From Fallopia convolvulus (Eukaryota; Streptophyta; Magnoliopsida; Caryophyllales; Polygonaceae): DNA of 64,000 nucleotides. The first letter of the stretch is position 1; the number at the start of each line of letters is the position of its first letter. The translations under genes were made by a program, and so were the position numbers. The notes below the pieces were generated by a model. The model was not told where the DNA came from. It worked only from the letters and a program-made list of their open reading frames with translations, and did no database searches. Shown piece by piece: positions 12,651 through 23,539 of this stretch. Location: assembly GCA_964016875.1 (NCBI GenBank), contig OZ024722.1, positions 14,266,576 to 14,330,575 on the forward strand, written 5' to 3'.

Positions 12651-13785
12651 TCCATTGAAGGTTACCTCGCCTCCGCCAAGGAGTTCAATTCGGCAAAACC
12701 TAAGCCAAACTCAAAATCCAGTGGGACGACTCCTTATATGGAATATAGTGCCCAAATCTAAAAATTCATGAAGCGCTGCTACACCGTCATTGGAGTTCCG
12801 TAGCATCGCTAGCTCAAATGAGAAGCTCTCGTAATGTGAGACTGGCTGCGCATGCTGATGAAGGATCTTGATGTTGCAAGCGGTGCAAGGCAATCCAAGG
12901 AAGACCCGAACAATCTTGATGGAGGAACTTCTATTCTGGCTTCATGAGGGAAGATCTCCCTCGTCAGGACTCGAAATTGGGTGATTCCAAATCCCAGAGT
13001 TAGATCTACGAGTCTTCTTTAATATCTCAAAATTTGAGATCAAAATCTCTTGTGGATCGAAAGGTATGCCAGTTTTACTGAGGTGTCGCATAATCCACCG
13101 AGAAGAGATTTCGACATGTGTTGATGGTGTTTTTGAAGGGGATTATGGATCCGAGTTTGATGGAGGAGGAGATGGTGATGTTGAGGATTAAAAAGTGATG
13201 GGAAAGTTGATGGCGATGGTGAATTGAGGATTGGATATGGACAAGCAAAACTCAAGGATATGACTCACCTTGAATCTAACTTGAACTAGGAGGTTCGGCC
13301 TAGGATGTGACTCACCTAGATCGAATCTCCGAGCTAGGATCGATATGACTCACAATCCACAAGATCTAAACTGAAAATTGAAAGAAAAAACAAAGGAAAA
13401 ATGTGCTTAAGAGGAGACAAAAGATTGGGATGTGTTCATCAATTCTTGTCTACTAGAAAACTAGAGCCCTAGTGGCTTATAAAGAAAGACCTAAGGGCAA
13501 AACTGACATTTGCCTTAGGAAAAGTTTAACAAATAACAAAATAGACCCAAAATCTCCAAATGTCATAAAACACTCTCACAATACAAGAAATGAACCACAC
13601 AAGTCGTGGCCTTCTAACCAGACACGCACGCATCACTATTTCACGATGTGATGGCCTTAGCATAGTCACATCACATGCCGACGCTGATCGGAATGCCGAG
13701 TCTGTTGCAAGGCAAGGTCGAGCACTGTGTGCTCCTTGCTCTACCAAGTGATCTCACGACCCCTAGTCAAGACAAGGCGCGTTCT
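12651..13785. other. Unassigned sequence inside the gypsy remnant
   Basis: Separates the protease and RT parts by over 1 kb, more than normal spacing, so part is probably an old insertion. 13150-13380 contains several ATGACTCAC/TGTGACTCACC copies and purine-rich GATGGAGGAGGAGATGG. 13440-13510 read on the minus strand looks like an LTR promoter (CTTTATAAGCCACTAGGGC). No borders or TSD found. Confidence 0.35.
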
Positions 13786-14215
13786 TTGTTTTGGTGTCAA
13801 TGCCTTTAACTGATGCCGACGTCACGCCCTTGCCCGGCGATATCGCCACCTTTCTTGAGGAGTTCTCCGATGTCTTTCCAGATGAGCTTTCACCCGGTTT
13901 ACGTCCTTTATGTTGTATTGAGCACCAAATCGACTTCTTGCCTATTTCCTCTTTACCGAACCGGTCTTCCTACAAAGTTAGACTCGAAGAAAGCAAAGAG
14001 CTTCAAAGACAAGTCTAACAACACCTAGACCGAGGCTATGTGCGCGAGTCCATTAGCCCTTGCATTGTGCGCGTAATTTTGGTCCCAAAGAGAGACATAT
14101 CATGGAGGATGTGCATGAATTGTTGAGCCATAAATCAAATCACCATCAAATAGCGACATCCAATCCCACACCTTAATGATATCCTAAATAAGCTCCATGG
14201 CACAACAATCTCTAA
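13786..14215 (+). pseudogene. Ty3/gypsy RT N-terminal remnant
   Basis: Start of a chromovirus-like RT: PLPGDIATFLEEFSDVFPDELSPGL, then IEHQIDFLPISSLPNRSSYK, then RGYVRESISPC and RMCMN with stop codons around RHPIPHLNDIL. These are the blocks just before the RT catalytic core. The similarity stops abruptly at about 14215, before the YVDD region, where Copia sequence starts in the same orientation. The junction looks like a deletion or insertion scar rather than a clean LTR border. Confidence 0.85.
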
Positions 14216-14239
14216 AAAATTAACTTGAAAAGTGGTTAT

Positions 14240-15620
14240 CTTCAAATTTGAATGATGAAGGAAATGTGGTCAGAAACAAAGGAAGACTGGTAGTTAAAGG
14301 ATACAATCAACAAGAGGGCATTGACTATGATGATACATTTGCTCCAATGGTTCGTCTTGATGCTATTCGATTGCTCATTGCCTATTCTGCTCATCATGGT
14401 TTCAAACTTCAGCAAATGGATGTTAAGACTGCATTCTTTAATGGCTACTTAAAAGAAGAATTGTATGTTAAACAGACTCCGGGTTTTGAAGATGTCACCC
14501 ACCCGGATCATGTCTACAAACTAGACAAGGCTCTTTATGGATTGAAGCAAGCACCTCGTGCTTGGTATGATTGTTTGTCTCTGTTCTTGATTCAACATGG
14601 TTACATTAGAGGAGAAGTAGACAAGACTATGTTTTTGTTAAAGAAAGGAGGTTATACACTTGTTGTCTAGGTCTATGTCGACGACATCATCTTTGATTCA
14701 ACAGATGATAAGTTGGTGAGACAGTTCGCCGACCTCATGTCTAGTGAATATGAAATGAGTATGATCGGTGAAATTAAGTTCTTTTTAGGACTTCAAGTTG
14801 TTCAAGGTGAAGATGGGACACGAGTTCATCAACAGAAATACCTTAGAGAATGTGTCAAGAAGTTTGGTCTTGAAAGCTCTCGACCTTTCGACACTCCCAT
14901 GTCTTCGACTACCTCTCTTGGAAAAGATGACAAGGATCCTAAAGTCAATGCTTAAATGTGCATCGGTATGATTGGATCTTTGCTCTATCTTACTGCAAGT
15001 AGACTTGATATTGTTTTTGGAGTACGCTTGTGTGCTAGGTTTCAGGCTGATCCAAGAGAGTCCCACTTAAAGGCTGTAAAAAGAATCATTCGATACCTTA
15101 AAGGGATTGACAATCTATGCTTATGGTATCCAAGAGGTTTCGACTTTGATCTTGTCGGCTACACGGATGCACATTTCGCTGGAAATCGAGTTGATAGAAA
15201 GGGTACGTTCGGAATGACTCAATTTCTTGGACCTTGCCTTGTCTCATGGGGGTCTAGGAAGCAAATTCATAGGCTCTTTCAACAACACATGTTGAGTATA
15301 TTGCGGCTGCAGCGTGTTGTTCTCAACTCTTATGGATCAAGCAACAACTTAGTGACTATGGTGTGAAGTGTGGGTCAGTGCCCATACTATGTGACGAAAC
15401 AAGTGCAATCAACATCTCAAATAATCCGGTGCAACATTCAAAGACAAAGCATATCGAGATAGCATCACTTTCTCCGAGATTATGTGGAGAAAGGCATGGT
15501 CACAATGGAATTCTGTAGAACAAGTGATCAAAGAGCATACATCTTCACAAAGGTCTTAAATCGTGAACCCTTTGAACAACTCCGCATGGAACTAGGTATG
15601 ATCTCTCTTGATTGATCTAT
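14240..15620 (+). pseudogene. Ty1/copia reverse transcriptase and RNase H, Sirevirus-like, decayed
   Basis: Begins inside the RT (NKGRLVVKGYNQQEGIDYDDTF), followed by QMDVKTAFFNGYL, LYGLKQAPRAWYD and the catalytic YVDDIIFDS, where the consensus glycine after IIF is Asp. Then SLLYLTASRLDIVFGV, AVKRIIRYLKG, LVGYTDAHFAGNRVDRKGTFG (RNase H), and a broken C-terminus ending FCRTSDQRAYIFTKVLNREPF. Breaks: TAG at 14668-14670 just before YVDD, TAA at 14953, and a frameshift after about 15260. Gag, protease and integrase of this element are missing; the 5' side is fused to a gypsy RT. The downstream extra ORF and AAAAGGGGGA tract fit a Sirevirus. Confidence 0.9.
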
Positions 15621-16439
15621 TTCCCTACATGAATTACCTCGATGATTGGTTGAAATTGATTGCTTGTCATATGTTTTTTGAAATCATGCTTTTATTATAT
15701 AAATCTTAGCATTTTTAATAGACATTATGTTTAGGAAACCCCATGCATTTGACCTGTCGATGACTTACACTACATTCAATATGTGTACAACCTTTTTGAG
15801 CTCTCTGCTTTAGCCCAAAAGAATCAACCTGATGATCCTAACCCTCATAACAAGTCCCAAATGATGGTTGACTCTAATGCTTGTCCTTGACCTATCATGT
15901 TTTGTTAGTCTCTATGAGTTTGTTTTTGAATTTCCTTATGAAACGAAGACTTATCATCATGATCAAAAAATTCTCATAAATAATGTTTCACACTTAGTTT
16001 GTTTTGGCACTCCCTGTGCCAACGCCAAGTAAGTTCTTTAAGTGAAACTCATGGATTGTGCAAAAGTCATGGACACATATGAGAGAAACAGGTTTTTGGA
16101 TTGGATGTCGCCGACATGAGCAGGGTCAGTGATTGTGAAAATTGGCGCATGAATGAGATCATGGCTTAAGAGCATCTTTTGAAATTGGAAAGTTTTTCAA
16201 AAAGGGAAGAAAAGGGAGATTTGATTGATTTGACATGTTCCTTTGAGATTGAAGTCCACTTCTTAAATACTTCAATCGTCAAGCCAAAAAGATACGCTTT
16301 CTTCTTTCTCGAACTCTCTCTCTTGTTCCTTGTTCCTTGTTCCCTCTCTCTCGACCATGAAACCCTCAAAACCTCCATTCCCCTTCAATGGCATCCTCAT
16401 CCAACAACTCCAACTTCCCTCTCTCTCCCCCACGTCTAA
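15621..16439 (+). other. Spacer between Copia pol and the extra ORF
   Basis: No domain recognised. The 3' part (16240-16430) is CT-rich (TCTCTCTCTTGTTCCTTGTT) and precedes the extra ORF, like the leader found before env-like ORFs in Sireviruses. Confidence 0.4.
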
Positions 16440-18208
16440 ATGAAAGCCCAAAATCTGCCCGAAGGAAGATTGTTCTCCTCTTTGGGGATGATTTTCTTTG
16501 TTCGATTATGGTCGGACAACCATCTCCCTCAATCAACCTTTAAACCGCCATGGAAACCCCCTCAAAAAGCCCAACTCCACCAAAATCAACCCCCAACTCT
16601 CCCATTCCCTCCGAAAAAACCCCAAAATTCCCAATCCCCTCCAAAAGAACTCGAAACCCTAACCCTCTCTCCGGAGACTGGAACTCCGTGCCAAACGGCG
16701 CTACCGACGGTAGTTCCAGAAACTGGTGAGGCCTCCACACCCGAAACCAAGGTAGTAGAGAACGAAGAAGAGAGAGTGAAAACTCCAAATTTGGATTCCA
16801 TGGAGTTAGATGAAACCGACACTGTAGTGGGCTTTTTCGAGGAAAAGGAATAGGAAAAAGGTTCAAAAGCTATTCTTGAAGGCATTTAAGGCCAAGACAA
16901 AGAAGAAGATACACAACAACTATCTCAAGAAAATCAGAATGAAGAGGTCAGTGACTTGCCCTTAGTCACTAACAAGGTGGTTTTTTTGATGTCGCCGACA
17001 AGACTTCTGAAAAGGAGGCCTCCTCAAAGCAACAAATGGGAAATCTCTGAAGAAGGTACTCGTTCTGATCCTCGAGTTCTTTCTGAGGTATCTAGGAAAG
17101 TTGAAATAGTTAAAAGAAATATCAAAAAAGAGTTGTTTGGTGATGAGTCTAAATTGCTAAAAAAAGATGAAATAGAGGTGCCTCCCTTCTCTTCTCGCCG
17201 TAAGACTAGACATGCCATTGCTAGAGCCACGACTATAGCTCTAAAGGGCAAGAAAGCTAAGGGGTTTGCAACCCCTGATGCTGGGTTCGAAGGCGGTGAC
17301 TCTTCTATGTTTGAGAAGGTCACCAGAAAGGAAAAGAGGAAGGTCGCCACCCATGTCTGGTGCAAGTGCAGGGGGAAGTAAGAAGAAAAGGATTGGTTGT
17401 GTTAGCATTGTTGACATGTCGTCTAGGGAATTTACAAAGGATCTGCTTTGGGATGAAAATTTCCTTGTTGACTACAAGTTGACTAGGGTGAATGACTGGC
17501 TAAAAGAATAAGGGTGGGATAATTTGATTTAAGGAGAGACTGACTATAACCCTCATATGATCAAAAAAAATTATGAGTCATTGGAAATTGAGGACACTGG
17601 GAACATGACTTTAGGAAGGTACACAAGGCAAGAAAAAGTACTCTTTCACGAGCAAAGATGTGAGTAACATTTTGGAACTCCCTCATGAGGGATTTGCTGA
17701 GTACTACAAGGGGTCATGGCCTGAAGGAGTCAATGACTTCGAGGTCATCAAGTCAGTCACTGACAATGATTTTCCTCCCTCAAGTCCTTACTTGGTTATC
17801 AAGATGGGCATTGAAAACAAGGTGTTGTTCAAATATGTGATCAGTAATTTGTTGCGAAGAGAGCAAAAGAGGAATGTTGTGTACATCTAGGATTTGTTTG
17901 TGGTGGATAAGGTTCTTAAGGGTGAGAAGGTTTGTATGCCCAGATTGATGATGCTTCACATGAGGCATGTGCTTGAAAGTCCAAAGCATGCTCTTCCTTA
18001 TGGAAATCTTATCTACATGCTCATGTCTGAACATAAGGTGTATGAGAACGATGGTGAAGCCATCAACAACATGTTCTTGACTAAGGAGATACTGAGGAAG
18101 TTTAGGTGGAATCTGGTGGATGGACAGTGGATATCCAAGAACATTGATGTCGGTGACAAGGACCAACATGATGAAGGAACTCAGTCTGCTCAAAGTCTAT
18201 TGAATTGA
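16440..18208 (+). pseudogene. Sirevirus env-like / plant-transposon-protein ORF, decayed
   Basis: A third coding region downstream of Copia pol in the same direction. It starts with a Pro/Lys/Thr-rich low-complexity part (16440-16853), an acidic-basic part with RRKTRHAIARATT (about 17200), then a folded part: SSREFTKDLLWDENFLVDYKLTRVNDWLKE (17420-17510), HMIKKNYESLEIED (about 17550-17595), LELPHEGFAEYYKGSWPEG (about 17672-17730) and HALPYGNLIYMLMSEHKVYE (about 17990-18050). The middle blocks resemble the family annotated as putative plant transposon protein; the position resembles the env-like ORF of Sireviruses. Stops at 16851, 17509, 17533, 17888 and frame changes show decay. I see no convincing signal peptide. 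Function unknown. Confidence 0.6.
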
Positions 18209-18590
18209 AGGAACGTAAGGAGCAGAATTTGGTTCTCAAAAGCTTGATTGTGAAGGTTCAACACACCTGCAACACTTTGCTGAAAGAGGTCAAGGATCTC
18301 GGGGAAAGATTCAATTCCATTGGAGCCTAATGTGACTGACTGCTGCATGACCATGACTCTCTTTATCACTCTCTTCTATCTTTTCCACATTATCTCCTTA
18401 CTTTAAAAGACTTCCCTTTTTAGTTCGATTTGGTTGTACTTCATACTTGAATTGTTTGTGGTTGTGTCATACAATTTCTATTTTGCTATGGTGGATGACT
18501 ATCTATGATTGTTTTTGATTCTATGTTTTAAGTTTCTATAATTTGCCTCTGATTTTGTTTTCTTGTTTAAGCAATCTTTTTGATGATACC

Positions 18591-18600
18591 AAAAGGGGGA
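18591..18600 (+). other. Polypurine tract of the Sirevirus
   Basis: AAAAGGGGGA preceded by TGATGATACC, the usual Sirevirus plus-strand priming site before the 3' LTR. The T-rich stretch 18310-18585 before it holds no ORF. Only about 30 bases follow before another element starts. Confidence 0.7.
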
Positions 18601-18632
18601 ATTAATCGAGGGAATAGATTTATAAGGGAGGG

Positions 18633-19933
18633 TGATACACTCTATTTAGTATAGGTTAACTCTTGTATTTTAGGTATGATTTGAGTATGTTTAGGTTAGT
18701 TTTGAGCATAATTGTAATATGAAGACCGAAGACACGATTTGAAGAATTGCAAGAGTTTTGAAGACAAGTGTTGATTTGGAGTTGTTTTGACGCCATTTTC
18801 TTGTGATGCTTGGTTCGGGAGTTACGGAGATCGGATGAAGCTGAATTTGGTATCATTGGAAAGCTAACTCGAAGAGCTACAATTCATGTTTGTACGACGA
18901 TTTCAAATTCCAACTCTAAGTGGGTCAAAACCACCTCCGAAGTTGACGCAGAATGCTGTCAAAAGCAGGAACCGCGCCCACGGATTGAAACCGCGCTCGC
19001 GGTTGGACGAGGATCCGCGGCCGAGGAGATGGAGATAATCCGCGCTCGCGGTTTGGATCCGCGCTCGCGGATCGTGGTTTTCCGAGCCAACTCCTTCCGT
19101 TATTTTCTATCTTTTTATATTATCTATATCTTTTAGGTTTCGGATATTATTTCTACTAGTTAAGCTTAGTTTCGTTTTCAGTTTGAGAGTACCACAATTC
19201 AGAGACCACTTTTAGTTTTAATTGAGTTTTTATTTTCTATTATGGAGAACAAATTTCCCTTGGAGTTTGTTTGATCAAGGAAGCCTTTTTATGTAATTCG
19301 TGAGATTCTGGTAACTTTTCTATCCCTTGGTTAATATCAAAAATCTTGTTTTTATTTATATGATCTATGTTTGATTTGATAAGCTTGATCAACTTGTTTA
19401 ATTGACTTAGATCTACTGTTTGGATTAGGTTTGATTGTTGTCTGTGCAATCTTATTTATCCTTGAAACAACTCTTTTCTAGGACCGTGAACTAGAATTGC
19501 GAAGAGTATTTGATTGTTATTTTATGCATGAGACTCGTAGCTTGATTGCATGATTTAATATCCTTCTATCCTTAATGCTTTGCATGATTTGAATTAAGCG
19601 TTCTTGTTCATATCATAATTTCGCTTGGACCGTGGACAAGCGGAAATCTTTTATAAGGATTGGAATTAACCTGGGAATTAAAGAAAAGTGGATGAATCAA
19701 TGATCAAATGATTAAAAAGGTGGAATTGATTGAATGAACTCTGCTTTCCCTCTATTGATTTAATACTTGAAATTACTTGCTTGTCTAAACTCCCAAAAAC
19801 CCCTGTCTTGTTACTTGCTGATTGTTCAGAATCCCGATTCTCTTGGGTTCGACCCCTTGCTTGCTTACTATACTAGTTAGTAGAATAGGGTTATTTATTT
19901 TTGATCTTGGCAACAACGACTTTAGCCGAGTCA
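18633..19933 (+). repeat. 5' LTR of Athila element, family A
   Basis: Starts TGATACACTC and ends CGAGTCA, directly followed by a primer-binding site. The ends were fixed by comparison with the inverted solo copy at 46667-47789, which shares the start, the internal block TCTACTGTTTGGATTAGGTT, the 'accgtgaac' region and the end. It carries the GC palindromes near 18970-19075: CCGCGCTCGCGG and variants in pairs 19 bp apart. The bases before it (GAGGG) are the expected left TSD, but the matching 3' end of the element is missing, so this cannot be confirmed. Confidence 0.85.
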
Positions 19934-19938
19934 AATTT

Positions 19939-19956
19939 TGGCACAATTGCCGGGGA
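19939..19956 (+). other. Primer-binding site, tRNA-Asp type
   Basis: TTGGCACAATTGCCGGGGA is a mutated form of the TTGGCGCCGTTGCCGGGGA site that is intact in the family B element at 49475. It lies five bases after the LTR end. Confidence 0.8.
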
Positions 19957-20105
19957 ATCGGTTTTAATTTTCTGTTTAATCGGCGTTTCTGACGAAACCG
20001 CGCTCTCGGATTATTTCCGCGACCGCGGCAGAACCGCGACCTCGGATTTTTTCCGCGCCCGCGGTTCGTTCGTCCAGAACCCCGGAATTGGTAAGAACCT
20101 ATCTT

Positions 20106-21730
20106 ATGGTTCTTACCCGTTCTACTGATAATTCGCCTATTGTTCCGTTTGATCCAGAAATTAACAAGACTCTGAGACAGTTGAGACGTCAAGTTCAGGC
20201 TCAAGTGCTAGGCATTCAGTTTGATCCAGTTTCATCTTCTTCTTCCTCATCTGATTCAGAAGTTGAAGAACACCTAGTAACCATGGCAGATCGTACTATT
20301 AGGCAACTGACTGCGCCTAATTTAGAGCAACAACAACTTGGTCTTTAATTTCCCGCCCTGGGAGAAGGAGTTAAATTTGAGCTTAAATCTGGTCTTCTCC
20401 ATTATTTGCCTAAGTTCCATGGGCTGAGTGGGGAGGATCCGAATAAACACCTTGTAGAGTTTCATTCTGTCTGCTTGGGAATGAAGCCAGCTGATGTGAC
20501 TGAAGATCAGCTGATGTTGAGGGCTTTTCAGTTTTCCTTGGCTGATGCAGCTAAGGAATGGTATCTGTACATAAAACCTAAGACGATCACTACTTGGGCT
20601 CAGATGAAGGGTGCTTTTCTGGAGAAATATTTCCCTGCTGCCAAGAAAACGTCTATCAAGAAGCAACTGAGCAGTCTAGAGCAGGGAGATGATGAGAACT
20701 TGTATGAGTACTATGAGCGTTACAAGAGACTCATAGCCAGTTGTCCTTACCATGGCTATTCTGATAAAGACCTGATCTATTATATTATTGAGGGTCTTTG
20801 TGATGCTGATAGGCGCCTGAAGAATGCTTCCTGTGGCGTTTCTTATGAGAATCTCACTCCTAGGCAGGCGTTTGAGAAGTTGGAAATCCTAGCTGAACAA
20901 TGCAGAAACCAGAGAAAGAGGTCCAACAACAGGTCTGTCAATTCTATTAATGATTCCCTGAATGCTGAAGTAAGGGAGTTAAAAGCTATGATGAAGCAAC
21001 TGTTGGTGGGCAATGGAGCTTCAAGTTCAAGGGCTTGTGAAATCTGTGGTGAATCTAGCCATCCTTCTGATGCATGCCCTATCATGCAAGAGCCAACAGC
21101 TGATGTGAATGCTATAGGAAATATGATCAAAGGCCCCGAAATGACCCATTTTCAAATACCTACAACACGGGGTGGGCAAACCATCCTAACTTTAGGTGGA
21201 ATCAACAACCTCAACAACCTTTTCAACCACAGGGAGGTCAGCCCAACTATGTTCCCAGGCCTAATTATGTGCCAAGGCCCCAGGCTCCTCATGAAAATCC
21301 AGCCATTATCAATCAGTTAATGAAGGAGAACCAAGAGACTAAGGCTGCAGTGAAAAGCCTGGAGAATCAATTAAGTCAGATTGCAACCATTCTGAACCGT
21401 CTAGAAGCTAAGGACTCGGGAAAATTGCCATCTCAGACCATTGACCCGAGAGAGAATGTGAGTGCAATGACATTAAGGAGTGGGAAGGAGCTAAATACTG
21501 ATTTTCCAGCCAGTGGAGACTCACCGAGCTCGCCGGAGGACAGTTCGGATCGCAGCATAGAAATCGAAGCAAAAACTGAGATTCAGCCAGAATCCGCGCC
21601 CGCGGACCAAAACCGCGCCCGCGGATCAACCGCGCCCGCGGATCAACCGCGCCCGCGGATCAACCGCGCCCGCGGGTCCCAATCCGCGCTTACGGATCGC
21701 CCCTCTAACAGATTCCGACGATTACGTTAG
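20106..21730 (+). pseudogene. Athila family A gag
   Basis: Capsid protein of a gypsy element. The ATG at 20106 (MVLTRSTDNSP) opens a frame with a Ser-rich patch, interrupted by TAA at 20346-20348 within what should be LGLxFPALGEGVKFELKSG, and continuing in the same frame at 20406: KFHGLSGEDPNKHLVEFHSVC, FSLADAAKEWYLYIKP, AFLEKYFPAAKK, LYEYYERYKRLIASCPYHGY, all standard Athila/Tat capsid blocks. A zinc-knuckle-like CEICGESSHPSDAC is at about 21040-21080. The frame shifts at about 21270-21320 and continues as 21269-21730, including MTLRSGKELN and a C-terminal linker made of the GC palindromes. Stop at 21728-21730. Not intact. Confidence 0.9.
21595..21712 (+). repeat. Array of CCGCGCCCGCGG palindromes in the gag-protease linker
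   Basis: Six copies of CCGCGCCCGCGG (last one CCGCGCTTACGG) separated by ATCAA or similar, so the period is 17 bp in the middle and 19-20 bp at the ends. Because 17 is not a multiple of three, successive copies are read in different frames (RARGS, APADQ, PRPRI). The same motif is in the LTR and the leader of this element. Confidence 0.95.
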
Positions 21731-21746
21731 GCCTTCGTTTCCTCCC

Positions 21747-22535
21747 ATGGCTTCTCAAAAGCCCGATCGACCATTTCCTGAGGCACTGAAGGACACCAGG
21801 AGGCCAGCCAATGACAAGGAAATTTTTGAAACCTTCTCCAAGTGTGAGGTAAATGTCCCTTTACTTAAACTTGTTCAAAGTATTCCTCGTTTTTCTAAAT
21901 TTCTGAAAGAATTATTTACTATAAAGAGGAAACATAAAGAAAAGGGAAAGGTTACAAAAGTTAATCTTGTTGAAAATACTGAAAATGTATCTTCCATGCT
22001 TCAAAGGCAATTGCCTAAGAAGTATGGAGATCCAGGGAGGTTTACTGTTCCCGTTACAATTGGTGAGGCCAAAATTGAGCATTCTATGCTTGATCTAGGT
22101 GCATCTATTAATGTCATGCCACTTAGCATCTATGAGTGGTTAGGTTTAGGGCCATTACAAGATTCTAATATTACTATTGAACTGGCTGACCACTCTAATT
22201 TGAGTCCGAAAGGATTTGTGGAAGACGTTTTAGTGCAGGTGGATGGTTTAATTTTTCCAACGAACTTTTATGTCTTGGAAATTGGTAAGGGGAGATACGA
22301 CCCAGTTTTGTTGTTGGGTCGTCCATTTATGAAGACGGCGAGTGCCGTAATTGATGTTTCAAAAGGCCTATTATCTATGGCACATGAAGGGAAAAAGGTC
22401 CAGTTCCAAATTGATGAGACGTTTATTTGGAAGGAACGCACAGATCGTGTGCGATTGTTTGCAGGACAACTGAGACATTTATTTATGGAAAAAATCATCA
22501 CAAAAGAGTGCAACAATCAAGATAATACGAAATGA
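21747..22535 (+). pseudogene. Athila family A aspartic protease region
   Basis: Open frame of 262 aa that continues the gag-pro polyprotein: MASQKPDRPFPEAL, then KLVQSIPRFSKFLKELF, LPKKYGDPGRFTVPVTIG, and the retroviral-type protease core LDLGASINVMPLSIYE with the catalytic Asp present, followed by VLLLGRPFMKTASAVIDV. The frame itself is open, but upstream gag is broken. Coding similarity ends near 22535; RT, RNase H, integrase, env-like ORF and 3' LTR of this element are absent. Confidence 0.88.
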
Positions 22536-22539
22536 TTCT

Positions 22540-23083
22540 CTTGTGGTATTTTGTATGTGCGTAATTGTTATATTAGGAAAGATTGTAAAGATTGAGTGTG
22601 TGTCACTTCCCTAATCGAATGGGAAATGATATCACACGAGATCTCTCTTACTCTAGCTTAAATACCTCAGTGTTTAGGATAGAAGTAAGACGATTGAGCA
22701 TAACTTGTAGAACTTGTGTGTGGAACTCGTGCAAGTGTTGTGGTCGAGTGTTCTTAGGCATAGCGTGAGATTGAGATTGTAGGTACAAGGGTAGAGTGTG
22801 GTTCAAGGTTGTGGGATTCAAACTTGTACACGAGAGAACTTTGTAACACTCAAGAAATCACTAGAGCGAGTCTAAGGACTCTTGAAATCCGACCAAGTGA
22901 GAAGCTTTGAAGGGAGTGATTTTTCTCTATGTAAACTAGTTGGTTTGCGACGAGTTTCCATATACATCACTTGTCATTTATAGTTTGGTAACGTCTTTCC
23001 TGTTTGATTATTACGCTGCATTATTACTCAAAGTCGACAACTTCACAGGAGTCACCGACTCGTTTAAGTACTAACGATCCTAC
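22540..23083 (+). other. Probable 3' part of a Copia/Sirevirus LTR
   Basis: Non-coding sequence between the truncated Athila and the LINE, with LTR-like texture: TAAATACC box at 22661, GAACTCGTGCAAGTGTTGTGG, and near the end TTATTACGCTGCATTATTAC and a CCTACA terminus. It could be the downstream rest of the LTR interrupted by the Athila, but no second copy is in the window to prove it. Confidence 0.35.
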
Positions 23084-23492
23084 ATAAGGTTTAGTGTTGT
23101 TTGTGTAAATTGTTGCCAAAAAACATCTTTTTCGTATTCTTGGGGAGGTTCATATACTAGACATACATCTATGACATATTTAGTCAACAAATTTGTGTAC
23201 TTTATTATCATGTATCGTGGTTCTTGAATTAGGATATCAACTAGTTCATTAATTAGTTGACGTGCTATCCACATCACACATATACCTCCTGATCTCCCGT
23301 TAGCTGGCGGCCATGCAAAATTGTCAAATCCCACCCTTCGCCATATCTGATCATCAGGACATCATGAATTTTGTCAGTTTTAGTTTCGAGAATTGCCATT
23401 ACTTGAATCCGCTCAATTTTACAGAAGAAATCAATTTCCGGCCAAAAAGAATTTCGACCCATACCCCTACAGTTCCATATACTTATCTTCAT
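23080..23492 (-). pseudogene. LINE ORF2 N-terminal endonuclease fragment, second copy
   Basis: The ATG at 23492 opens MKISIWNCRGMGRNSFWPEIDFF, the endonuclease start, related to the copy at 1901. After one frameshift (about 23300) it continues as DNFAWPPANGRSGGICVMWIARQLINELVD, then RYMIIKYTN and VCLVYEPPQEYEKDVFW, then stops at about 23084. The rest of the endonuclease and the whole RT are gone, cut at the border with LTR-like sequence. A 3'-truncated LINE cannot come from normal LINE insertion, which truncates 5' ends, so a later deletion or insertion caused it. Confidence 0.88.
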
Positions 23493-23539
23493 TTAACAGC
23501 GTTGTTTAGATTATTTCTAAGGGTTCGCAAAATCCTGGT

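Noticed and set aside
13791..15366. A single intact retroelement polyprotein
   Set aside because: The first part is gypsy and the second Copia, with stops and frame changes; they are different superfamilies.
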